This document shows, one piece after another, positions 1 through 6,117 of a stretch of DNA of 44,483 nt. The translations under genes and the position numbers were made by a program. Under the pieces are notes generated by a model that had not been told where the DNA came from, did no database searches, and saw nothing but the letters and a program-made list of their open reading frames with translations. Each line of letters begins with the position of its first letter. Positions within the stretch are counted from its first letter, which is position 1. Origin of the DNA: a virus; the IMG/VR virus record IMGVR_UViG_3300005529_000058, positions 1-44,483 of that record. One strand, 5' to 3'.

Positions 1-989
1 TACAACTCGCCACCTTCGTGCAGGCGTATGCCTCCGGGCTGGGCGGCGTGCCGTGGATCGCGGACAGCAACACGCTCAACGGGCCGCACGGTGAGGGAGG
101 GCAGGAAGGGATCGGGCTGGTGGGTTCGCGGACGCTGACGTCGACGGCTTATTCGAACGTGTACGACATCACCGTCCTGGGCACGGCGAGCAACTCCAAC
201 TACAAGCTGTTCCCGATGCTGGGGTATGCGGGCCGATACAATCTGGCGGACAAGAGCGGAGCCGCGAGCGATATTCGTTCGTCGGCCTATGCGATGTGCT
301 ACGCCTACAACGCCGGCGAGTGCATTCCTGGAAGCACGGCTGGCCATGTGTACGTGAATGTGCCCTTTGCCTACAATCCCGCGAGCACATGCGCGGTGGC
401 GCAGAATTTCGCATCGATCCCCTGTGTGCTGATGGCCGAGCCGGGCGCCGGCGGTTTCCGGCAGCTCGGGTGGGACCGGCCGGATCCACAGGGCGCGCGT
501 ACCCGGTCCCTGGGGTATTGCTTTGGGCTTTACGGCACGGCTTACGCCTTCGAGCTCCATCAGCCGTTCTCGACGACGCAGAGCATCTGTCCTCCGCAGA
601 TGACGCTTGGGTGGGGTCCGGTCTCATGGATGATGGGCCTGCCTCCGTGGGTGGAGGATTCAGCGAATCGCACGCAGACCGGGGGGATCGCGGTGAAGAT
701 TCCCTCGGGGCTGCAATATGCCGAAGTGCAATTCGGATACTCGCGGTACGTGGGGCCGAATCAATCGCCGGTGGGGAACTTCTTTTGCACGCCGCGGAGC
801 GAGTCCTGCAACACGAGCGGATCGCCGTTCAACTTCGAAAGCGAGACGCGCACGCTGACGACCTGCACAAGCGGCTGCACGATTACCATCCCGGCGATCG
901 CTCCGAACCTGGTCTACTACCGCGTGCGGCGATCGAGCAACGGTACGACATGGGTGTCGGGAGACACGCAGGCAGTCGCACTGCCCTAA
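1..989 (+). CDS. C-terminal part of tail fibre / receptor-binding-like protein (5' end beyond the left edge)
   Basis: The frame is open from base 3, so the gene starts outside the left edge; the GTG at 18 is only the first possible start codon inside the window. The 320-odd visible residues are beta-rich, Cys-containing and rich in Gly, Ser, Thr and Tyr, with no membrane segment. The stretch around GSTAGHVYVNVPF and the later GLPPW and IAVKIP pieces resemble a domain I recall from secreted proteins of Solibacter-type Acidobacteriota. If the window is circular, the last frame of the window (from 43955) reads straight into this one, giving a 505-residue fibre protein directly downstream of the tail hub gene. 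If it is not, this is the end of a host secreted protein. I favour the first reading. Confidence 0.6.
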   Translation, partial: QLATFVQAYASGLGGVPWIADSNTLNGPHGEGGQEGIGLVGSRTLTSTAYSNVYDITVLGTASNSNYKLFPMLGYAGRYNLADKSGAASDIRSSAYAMCYAYNAGECIPGSTAGHVYVNVPFAYNPASTCAVAQNFASIPCVLMAEPGAGGFRQLGWDRPDPQGARTRSLGYCFGLYGTAYAFELHQPFSTTQSICPPQMTLGWGPVSWMMGLPPWVEDSANRTQTGGIAVKIPSGLQYAEVQFGYSRYVGPNQSPVGNFFCTPRSESCNTSGSPFNFESETRTLTTCTSGCTITIPAIAPNLVYYRVRRSSNGTTWVSGDTQAVALP

Positions 990-1001
990 GCCGTCTCGAT
1001 C

Positions 1002-1655
1002 TCAAGAGCGCGAAATAAATCGTGCCCTGAAAATTCCGGCGATCAGCAGGCCACTTCCGGCGAGGACGAAAGCCGATGGTTCAGGAATGGACTGAATCTC
1101 GCCGAAGATTTGAGTGAACGTAGAATTTCCCGGCTGCCCTACGTCCTGCTGGCTGAATCTCAGCGCTACCTGATCCGCGAGCGTTGGATCGAACAGATAA
1201 AAAACGTGCGAGTCGGGAAGAAGCGTGCCAGAGCAATTGCTTCCGCTGAAGGTTCCATTTTCGCAACCCGAAATCGTTCCCAGTACTCCTGGTGTGGGAG
1301 GGGCGAGAGTTTCACTGGCCATGATCAAACGGGTCGGGCCAGTCACCGCGAATCCAAAGTTGAGATCGAGGGTCGTTCCCTCCAGCACGGTAATATTCCC
1401 AGTCCCGGTGAAGCTCAGGCCTGAGAACACGATGGAAATAGCATTCGGATCGACCGGGCTCCCGTTGTTCGTTGCCGAAAACTCGAAATTACTCCAAAGG
1501 ATTCCGTTGAACTGGCATCCAGTGCTGCCGAGCGCTATGTATTGATCGAGCGTGCCGCTGTCGCATGAACTGAACGAGGGTGATGCGGCGGCGAGTGCTG
1601 CGAGCGTAAAAAAGGCCCCGATTAGTGGGGCGGATTTATAGAAACTCATCGTCAT
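1002..1655 (-). CDS. PEP-CTERM sorted secreted protein
   Basis: A 217-residue protein with an N-terminal signal peptide (short basic start, then a Leu/Ala-rich core ending near AAASPSFSS), a Thr/Gly/Ser-rich beta-type body with a few Cys, and a C-terminal sorting signal starting near residue 189: SIPEPSAF, a hydrophobic helix, then an Arg-containing tail. PEP-CTERM proteins are exported and processed by exosortase (EpsH) systems of the host. I chose the ATG at 1655 because GGAGG lies seven bases upstream; longer frames start inside non-coding-looking sequence. It converges on the tail fibre gene with 12 bases between the stops. No exosortase is in the window, so sorting would need host machinery. 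The body matches no domain I recognise. Confidence 0.85.
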   Translation of the reverse strand: MTMSFYKSAPLIGAFFTLAALAAASPSFSSCDSGTLDQYIALGSTGCQFNGILWSNFEFSATNNGSPVDPNAISIVFSGLSFTGTGNITVLEGTTLDLNFGFAVTGPTRLIMASETLAPPTPGVLGTISGCENGTFSGSNCSGTLLPDSHVFYLFDPTLADQVALRFSQQDVGQPGNSTFTQIFGEIQSIPEPSAFVLAGSGLLIAGIFRARFISRS

Positions 1656-1803
1656 TTTCCTCCGATTGTAAAGCTTTGAAAATGTCCTGCGAGGGAATTG
1701 TTTCACAGCTCGAAGGGAAATGCAACGAGTCGTTACCTGCTCCTGGGCAGCAATCGAGGGGACGATTGTCTCCGTCGGAGACTGAATCGCTGGGAGTCGT
1801 AAA

Positions 1804-2133
1804 CTAGGCGCGCGCAGGGGCGCTGATGGTTTCCGCCGCCGTGGGCTGCGCGCGCGGCCGAGGGATGCAAGCGACAATGCCCTCCAGTGCGAGCGCGATG
1901 GCGATCCCGATTACTCCCAGGCCAAGCTGGATTTGTCCCGATGTGTTCTTGCGATCCGAAATCGCGGCAATCTGATCCGCGACATGGTTGGCGCCGTAAT
2001 ATGAGGGTCCAGCTTCGCGTACTGCGAGGCCTGTCCACTGGAGATCCTCGATTCCGCGCGAAATAGAGAACCCGCTCAGGGCGAGCAATGCGACCGCAGC
2101 AGTTCTGAGCAAGATAATTCGAAGGGTATTCAT
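1804..2133 (-). CDS. Small membrane protein, unknown function
   Basis: A 109-residue protein with two likely membrane helices, one at residues about 7-24 (ILLRTAAVALLALSGFSI) and one at about 72-90 (LGLGVIGIAIALALEGIVA). A roughly 45-residue polar loop joins them, and the tail is rich in Pro and Ala. It lies upstream of the PEP-CTERM gene on the same strand, 148 bases away, and diverges from the XRE regulator gene. No strong ribosome-binding site precedes the ATG at 2133. I do not recognise the family. The location suggests a lysogenic accessory gene if the window is a phage. Confidence 0.55.
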   Translation of the reverse strand: MNTLRIILLRTAAVALLALSGFSISRGIEDLQWTGLAVREAGPSYYGANHVADQIAAISDRKNTSGQIQLGLGVIGIAIALALEGIVACIPRPRAQPTAAETISAPARA

Positions 2134-2192
2134 AGGCTGACACCAGGGAACGTATCAGATCCTCACCCGAATGGCAAGGGGCAACCAGGACA

Positions 2193-2250
2193 TTAATTGC
2201 CAAATTAAACTGCCCAAGAAAGAAACTTGTGTCCCTGCCTATGGGCAGGG
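2193..2250. promoter_or_regulatory. Two inverted repeats in a divergent intergenic region
   Basis: Between the leftward membrane gene (start 2133) and the rightward XRE gene (start 2286) lie TTAATT-GCCA-AATTAA (2193-2208, perfect 6-bp arms) and CCCTGCC-TATG-GGCAGGG (2233-2250, perfect 7-bp arms, 4-base loop). The first is a plausible operator for the neighbouring regulator. The second could be a hairpin in the XRE leader or another operator. I found no convincing -35/-10 pair here. Confidence 0.4.
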
Positions 2251-2285
2251 TGCTTGTGGGCAGCAGAATCCGTACGCTGTAAGCC

Positions 2286-2498
2286 TTGTACGAAGCTCAG
2301 CGCGCGGTAGGACACGAGATTCAGAAGATCCGGCGTCGTCGTGGAATCACGCAAGACGAACTGGCGGAAATGGCGGGCCTGAACCGCGCCCATCTGTATC
2401 GAATCGAAGCCGGCAAGCGCAATGTGACGCTGAAGACGCTTGCGATCTTGGCCGATGCGCTGGGCGTGCGCATCCGTGACCTGGTCCGCACTGCTTAG
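2286..2498 (+). CDS. XRE-family helix-turn-helix regulator
   Basis: A 70-residue protein that is almost only a Cro/CI-type HTH domain: IRRRRGITQDELAEMAGL, then NRAHLYRIEAGKRNVTLKTL and ALGVRIRDLV. Such single-domain proteins bind operator dyads as dimers. The start is taken as TTG at 2286; no ATG lies upstream of the HTH, so the exact start is uncertain. It is followed 66 bases later by a small secreted peptide gene on the same strand and faces a minus-strand membrane gene. It has no sensor or peptidase domain, so a CI-like autocleavage switch is unlikely. Confidence 0.8.
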   Translation: MYEAQRAVGHEIQKIRRRRGITQDELAEMAGLNRAHLYRIEAGKRNVTLKTLAILADALGVRIRDLVRTA

Positions 2499-2564
2499 GC
2501 GGATTTTTCCCGGTTTCCATTTTCTCGACCGTTGTAGATTTCAAAATCAAAGGAGAAACGACCG

Positions 2565-2735
2565 ATGAAAAAGCAGATCATTTTGATTGTGATGACGGTG
2601 GCGGCGCTCAGTATCGGAATGGAGGCGACCCGAACAGTTCAGGCCTCAAGCACGCCGGCGAAAGTTCCGGCGCTGCCTCCAGTAGAAGCGACGACCGGTC
2701 CGTTCTGTCCCCCGTGGTGTCCGGGATCGCGCTAG
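2565..2735 (+). CDS. Small secreted peptide with C-terminal CPPWC motif
   Basis: A 56-residue reading frame with a strong ribosome-binding site (AAGGAG, 8 bases before the ATG). It begins MKKQ, continues with a hydrophobic core (IILIVMTVAALSIGM) and a likely signal-peptidase site after VQA, then a Pro/Ala/Thr linker and the end GPFCPPWCPGSR. The two Cys spaced by PPW could form a disulfide. The mature part would be only about 29 residues. It is probably co-transcribed with the XRE gene upstream. I do not recognise a family; possibilities are a signalling peptide, a small toxin or a decayed secreted protein. Confidence 0.6.
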   Translation: MKKQIILIVMTVAALSIGMEATRTVQASSTPAKVPALPPVEATTGPFCPPWCPGSR

Positions 2736-2753
2736 AGCGCAAGTTTCGAAGGC

Positions 2754-3491
2754 TCAGGGCCTGAGCGCAGGTTCCGTGCCCTGAGCTTTTTTGAATTCGT
2801 GGAAGGGAAGCCAAGTCTCGCCGTCGCGCCGAAGGCAGATTACCCAGGCGACAGAGCAGCCGATGGGCCCTATGTTAACGAGGAGTTGGTAGGCGAGCGC
2901 ATAGGCATAACTGGCGGCGCCTGCTTCGATGGTGACATTGGCGACGAACAGGACGGCAAAGAATGCCGCCGAAATTACGACGTGATGCCGAACGTTCTTG
3001 CGCATTTCCTGGAAGTCAAACTGGGAGAAAAAGAGAACGCTTAGCAGGATGAAGATCAGGCAACCCAGTGCCTCGTTCCGGTAGACGCGTGAAACGGTTG
3101 CGCCGATGTGCTTCCATGGCGCATGCAGATAGGCGGCGGAAAGGCCAGCGACTGTAGCTGAGATCAACGCCATGCCCGCGCCTAGTCCGGTTGCGAAGTT
3201 CCGGATGTTTTTGAAATGGGAGCACATGCGCACGTAGAGTTCGAGCGTCGCGGCTAGGTGGAGGGCGACGGCGAGTGGGGCGAGTGCCGCCCATCGCTGA
3301 GCGTAGACGTCGTACCCTTGGCCGCTGAATTTGACCCAGAGCAGAATGGTCCCGCGGAAGAAAGCTCCAAGAAGCATGGCGACGAGCATGGGATACCGTC
3401 GCGCGAGGCCTCGGCTTAGAAGTACGGCTGCGGCGATAAAAGCGGTGGCAGTAGAGGCGCCGGTGAGCCACCAGATGAGGGAATTGATCAT
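2754..3491 (-). CDS. Polytopic membrane protein, unknown function
   Basis: A 245-residue integral membrane protein with about six or seven helices; the first is LIWWLTGASTATAFIAAAVL and later ones include GCLIFILLSVLFF and VISAAFFAVLFVANVTI. The start is set at ATG 3491 because its ATGA overlaps the stop of the upstream gene (3488-3835), a typical coupling junction; a longer frame exists but lies inside that gene. The last residues are polar. It forms a two-gene operon behind the promoter at 3868-3897. I know no function for the family. A constitutively expressed membrane pair near a repressor region suggests superinfection exclusion or another lysogenic conversion role, which is inference. 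Confidence 0.7.
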   Translation of the reverse strand: MINSLIWWLTGASTATAFIAAAVLLSRGLARRYPMLVAMLLGAFFRGTILLWVKFSGQGYDVYAQRWAALAPLAVALHLAATLELYVRMCSHFKNIRNFATGLGAGMALISATVAGLSAAYLHAPWKHIGATVSRVYRNEALGCLIFILLSVLFFSQFDFQEMRKNVRHHVVISAAFFAVLFVANVTIEAGAASYAYALAYQLLVNIGPIGCSVAWVICLRRDGETWLPFHEFKKAQGTEPALRP

Positions 3492-3835
3492 GAGATTAGG
3501 TAGCCGACAAATCGCGCGCGGGCCGTGCGGACTCCGGAATGGTGTAGGATTTTGAAAAAGACTGCGGCGATTGTGGCAAAAACGAGCGGCAAATAATTGC
3601 GCCAATTACCGTCGTAAACGATCGCTATCAGCTTGCGTCGGAAGGCCTGACGAATCGACCCGAGTGAGGAGATCTCCGGGAGATCGTGAAGGAACAAGGG
3701 GCCTGCATCCACAGTGGCGCCATTCGCGAGCCGATCGCGCATCGATAGAACGGCGCGGTGATATTCCTGCAAAAGGCCGCGCGCCATTTGCAGTTCAGCT
3801 TGGGTGATTCGGTCGGGGTTTTTCAAACAGCGCAC
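3488..3835 (-). CDS. Single-span membrane protein, first gene of a leftward pair
   Basis: A 115-residue protein: a charged, helical N-terminal half (TQAELQMARGLLQEYHRAVL), then one membrane helix at about residues 81-95 (YLPLVFATIAAVFFKIL) and a short basic tail. Its stop overlaps the start of the polytopic membrane gene by four bases, so the two are probably made together and may interact. A near-consensus sigma-70 promoter lies just upstream on the minus strand. Function unknown. Confidence 0.65.
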   Translation of the reverse strand: MRCLKNPDRITQAELQMARGLLQEYHRAVLSMRDRLANGATVDAGPLFLHDLPEISSLGSIRQAFRRKLIAIVYDGNWRNYLPLVFATIAAVFFKILHHSGVRTARARFVGYLIS

Positions 3836-3867
3836 CTCTGCTCTTTGCGACAGTCGGGATGGGAGAA

Positions 3868-3897
3868 ATAATATCCCCGATTGCGCTAATATGTCAA
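3868..3897 (-). promoter_or_regulatory. Sigma-70-type promoter for the leftward membrane operon
   Basis: On the minus strand TTGACA (3897-3892) and TATTAT (3873-3868) are separated by 18 bases. That is a perfect -35 and a five-of-six -10, about 30 bases before the start codon at 3835. The + strand here also holds TCGGGA (3854-3859) and TCCCCGA (3874-3880), an imperfect dyad over the -10 that could be an operator. The strength of the boxes suggests expression in the lysogen. Confidence 0.7.
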
Positions 3898-3913
3898 CCG
3901 TATTTTCGGGATT

Positions 3914-4237
3914 TTACTTTTCTTCGGACGTTATCCGTTCGAAATTGCGGATCGTCCCCATAAGCATTCGCTCGACGGGACTCCGCTCGTCGTCGGATTT
4001 CCGGAGGACCTGAAGAAGCCTGCACTCCAGCGCTGTTCTGGCGAGGCGATCGTCGGTCGCGTTTACGTAATTGTCCATCAGGTCAAGTAACGATTCCTTG
4101 ATCCCGCGGCCCTCTTTGGCGATCTTGCTCACGAAATTACGCCGAATTTGCAACTCGGCGGCCGTGTCGCACTTGAAGGAAATTTGATTTTTTTCTTTCG
4201 CCATTTCAGCCACTTGGCGACTGGTAGCAGATGTCAT
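3914..4237 (-). CDS. Ribbon-helix-helix-like regulator, divergent from the early operon
   Basis: A 107-residue protein. After about 15 residues comes a beta-strand-like stretch KNQISFKCDTAAE followed by two helices (LQIRRNFVSKIAKEGRGIK and ESLLDLMDNYV), the plan of Arc/CopG-type DNA-binding proteins. The C-terminal half is helical and acidic and could be for oligomerisation. It is transcribed away from the early operon, and the region between them contains a promoter studded with CTAG repeats, as expected for a repressor that controls both directions. The family match is moderate; no enzyme motif is visible. Confidence 0.6.
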   Translation of the reverse strand: MTSATSRQVAEMAKEKNQISFKCDTAAELQIRRNFVSKIAKEGRGIKESLLDLMDNYVNATDDRLARTALECRLLQVLRKSDDERSPVERMLMGTIRNFERITSEEK

Positions 4238-4250
4238 AGCTAGTTTTCCA

Positions 4251-4285
4251 TTGACAAAAACCAGAGTTCTAGACTAGGATTCTAG
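4251..4285 (+). promoter_or_regulatory. Early operon promoter with CTAG operator repeats
   Basis: TTGACA (4251-4256) and TAGGAT (4275-4280) with an 18-base spacer sit 28 bases before the ATG at 4308. The -10 region is filled with CTAG cores at 4269-4272, 4274-4277 and 4282-4285. TTCTAG is repeated exactly at 4267-4272 and 4280-4285 (13-bp spacing), and CTAGACTAG (4269-4277) is itself a palindrome. A further AGCTAG lies at 4237-4242, at the start of the divergent regulator gene. CTAG is scarce in most GC-rich genomes, so this cluster is probably a repressor-binding array. Confidence 0.7.
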
Positions 4286-4307
4286 CTACAAGTTGCAAGT
4301 GACAAAT

Positions 4308-4526
4308 ATGAAGCATCAGCGCAGCAAAAGCAAGCAGCGGAAGGCGCGCGGAAACTCCGATTACGGACTTGTCCGGCGCGTGGCTGCGCGCCTTGGAAAG
4401 TCTGAGCGGTGGATCTCGGACGTCAAAAACGGCGTCTATCCGCAGGACACGGCGGCCGCGAAGGAAGTGCTGGCGGCGATCGAGCAGGAGCGTGAGCTGA
4501 TGCGAAAGGAATCTCATGCGGCCTGA
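4308..4526 (+). CDS. Small Cro-like HTH protein, first gene of the early operon
   Basis: A 72-residue basic protein with a helix-turn-helix: DYGLVRRVAARLGKSERWIS then DVKNGVYPQD. The second helix and the VKNG turn look like Cro/XRE-type DNA binders. I use ATG 4308; a TTG at 4293 would add five residues. It is the first gene after the early promoter and overlaps the next gene by 11 bases. Its place opposite the divergent regulator suggests a Cro-like role in a lysis-lysogeny switch, which is inference. Confidence 0.65.
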   Translation: MKHQRSKSKQRKARGNSDYGLVRRVAARLGKSERWISDVKNGVYPQDTAAAKEVLAAIEQERELMRKESHAA

Positions 4527-4764
4527 TCAGAATACCCCGGTGCCGCCAGTACGCAAGAGCGTGCGTGCGGAAGTGGCTGAAAGATCGGCAATTTCGGGTG
4601 GACGTCCCGCGGCGTTCGCGGCGCACAGCCGGCCGGACCTGGTGATGCGCCATGTAAGAGACACGCGCGATGCGGTGAAGACGGCCCGGCGGCTCGGCGT
4701 GCGCGTCAACGATGTGCTTCGCGTGGTGCTCGACGAGATGGACCGCATGCGGAGGGCATCATGA
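4516..4764 (+). CDS. Small basic protein, unknown
   Basis: An 82-residue basic protein with a Pro/Arg-rich, probably disordered N-terminus and a C-terminal helical part (VRDTRDAVKTARRLGVRVND, then VLRVVLDEMDRM) that could be DNA-binding. It overlaps the upstream gene by 11 bases and the downstream gene by an ATGA junction. I recognise no family. Confidence 0.55.
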   Translation: MRPDQNTPVPPVRKSVRAEVAERSAISGGRPAAFAAHSRPDLVMRHVRDTRDAVKTARRLGVRVNDVLRVVLDEMDRMRRAS

Positions 4765-4997
4765 CCGGGCTTGCGGATGCCGCGCGGATCCTGATGACGG
4801 AAGAACCAGTCACGATCGAGCAGCTGCAGTGCATCGAAGCGCTGCAGGCGGCCTCGGGTGTGTCGTCGGAAGCGATCGCGCGGTATGTGCTCGAGAACTT
4901 CGGGTGCGCGGACCTGGCGCAGCTCGATCGCGAGGCGGGGTATTGCGTGATCGACTGGCTGGATGAGCATACGCGCGCGACGGGAGTCGCCCGATGA
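4761..4997 (+). CDS. Small helical protein, EA-x3-VI-x-WL domain (copy 1)
   Basis: A 78-residue helical protein. The region from about residue 22 (QLQCIEALQAASGVSSEAIA) to YVLENFG and LDREAGYCVIDWLDE resembles the short three-helix module found as a C-terminal tail on several phage and plasmid DNA-metabolism proteins, where the pattern is L-x-x-x-EA-x-x-(L/V)I-x-x-L. Here it stands alone. The gene at 9247-9438 encodes a second version with the same spacing. The start overlaps the upstream stop (ATGA). Function unknown. Confidence 0.6.
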   Translation: MTGLADAARILMTEEPVTIEQLQCIEALQAASGVSSEAIARYVLENFGCADLAQLDREAGYCVIDWLDEHTRATGVAR

Positions 4998-5371
4998 TCT
5001 ACTCGACGTCGACGGGGAATGTCGCGGATGTGCTGCTGTTCGATGACGGCTCCTATGTGAGCGACTGGAAGTCGACGCCGCTGAAGGAAGACGTAGCGGA
5101 GCTCGAGCAGGCGATCGCGGACACGCGTTGCCGAGCGGAGCTGGACGCCGCGGCGGAGCTGGCGCGGCAGGAGCGCGAGTCGTTTCACCCACGCCGGCGC
5201 GATTCGCGCCAGGCCTGCGACGCGCTGTGGCAGGCGCAGGTGCGGGACCTGACCGCTCAGCGCGATCGCTGGTATCGAAATTTCTGGTGGGCGGTGCTGA
5301 TTCCCTCGACGCTGGGGCTCGGGTATCTGGCATTCCGGCTGGCCGTATTTGGGCTGGGCTCGATGTTGTGA
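4994..5371 (+). CDS. Coiled-coil protein with C-terminal membrane helix
   Basis: A 125-residue protein: a soluble N-terminal part, a charged helical stretch at about residues 33-60 (Glu/Ala-rich, likely coiled coil), a basic segment, then one membrane helix at about 96-120 (FWWAVLIPSTLGLGYLAFRL). The topology, a long cytoplasmic part with a C-terminal anchor, resembles spanin-like or tail-anchored phage proteins, but no family is clear. It overlaps the upstream gene by four bases. Confidence 0.55.
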   Translation: MIYSTSTGNVADVLLFDDGSYVSDWKSTPLKEDVAELEQAIADTRCRAELDAAAELARQERESFHPRRRDSRQACDALWQAQVRDLTAQRDRWYRNFWWAVLIPSTLGLGYLAFRLAVFGLGSML

Positions 5372-5402
5372 GCCATTTTTTCGAAAAAGAGGAGAAAAGC
5401 GG

Positions 5403-5579
5403 ATGTTGAACCTGAAAGTCAAGCGAGCGGATTTGGGGCAGTTGAAGCAGATGATCGCCGAGGGCGAGGCCAGTGTCGGGCTGGAAGTCTCGGGAAACAT
5501 CAGCGGCGTCGACGCGGACGGCGTGGTCCATGAGATCGGACTGAGCCTGGGGGACGAGACGCCGGCGGCGCAGGAATAG
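5403..5579 (+). CDS. Small acidic protein, unknown
   Basis: A 58-residue protein beginning MLNLKVKRADLGQLKQMI, then a beta-type stretch (SVGLEVSGNISGVDADGVVHE). A good ribosome-binding site (GAGGAG) precedes ATG 5403. It is the last gene before the intrinsic terminator at 5627-5679. Family unknown. Confidence 0.55.
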   Translation: MLNLKVKRADLGQLKQMIAEGEASVGLEVSGNISGVDADGVVHEIGLSLGDETPAAQE

Positions 5580-5626
5580 GTTCCTTCGAGGGGCTGGGAT
5601 CTGCGAACCCGGCGTCCTGTGAGGCA

Positions 5627-5679
5627 AAACGCCGCGCGTCTTTCTTTCTTGGGAGCGTTTAGCGCGCGGCTTTTTTTTT
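5627..5679 (+). terminator. Rho-independent terminator / attenuator before the RRM gene
   Basis: GCCGCGCG (5631-5638) and CGCGCGGC (5663-5670) are perfect complements and are followed at once by nine T residues (5671-5679). The 24-base loop contains GCGTTT (5655-5660), which can instead pair with AAACGC (5627-5632), a mutually exclusive fold. The RRM gene starts only 17 bases after the T-tract, so the element may work as an attenuator in the leader of that gene rather than a plain stop. Confidence 0.8.
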
Positions 5680-5696
5680 GATTTTGGGAGATTCGA

Positions 5697-5999
5697 ATGA
5701 AATTGTTTGTGGCGAATATCAACTTCGATGCGACCGCTGAGGACCTGGAAGACTTCCTGTCGATGGCTGGCTTTAACGCGGCGGACGTGAAGCTGGTGCG
5801 GGACCGGCAGACGGGCACGTCGCGCGGTTTCGCGTTCGTGGAGATCGACTCGGCCTCGGATGGCCAGCGCGCGGTGCGCGAGCTGCACGGCAAAGAATTC
5901 ATGGGCCGGGCGCTGATCGTGAACGAAGCCAGGCCGGAGGATCGTGACCGGCGAGGCGGAAGGGATCACCGGGGCGGGCGGCAGCAGCGCTTCCGGTAA
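5697..5999 (+). CDS. RRM-type RNA-binding protein
   Basis: A 100-residue protein consisting of one RNA-recognition motif plus a short Arg/Gly-rich tail. RNP2 is KLFVANI near residue 2 and RNP1 is RGFAFVEI near residue 43. The spacing and the glycine-rich end match the small bacterial Rbp proteins. Such proteins bind single-stranded RNA. The upstream terminator-like hairpin with two alternative folds is a candidate autoregulatory site. An RRM protein is unusual cargo in a phage early operon. The fold call is firm; its RNA target is unknown. Confidence 0.9.
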   Translation: MKLFVANINFDATAEDLEDFLSMAGFNAADVKLVRDRQTGTSRGFAFVEIDSASDGQRAVRELHGKEFMGRALIVNEARPEDRDRRGGRDHRGGRQQRFR

Positions 6000-6117
6000 C
6001 AGGCTTCGAGTTCCCCGATAGGATTCAATTCCTGGGGCTCGAGCGGGCCGGCTCAAGGTGCTGGGGAGCAATTGGGTCGGCGCGCTAGGTTCCCGAGAGC
6101 AAGGAAAAAACTTTTCT

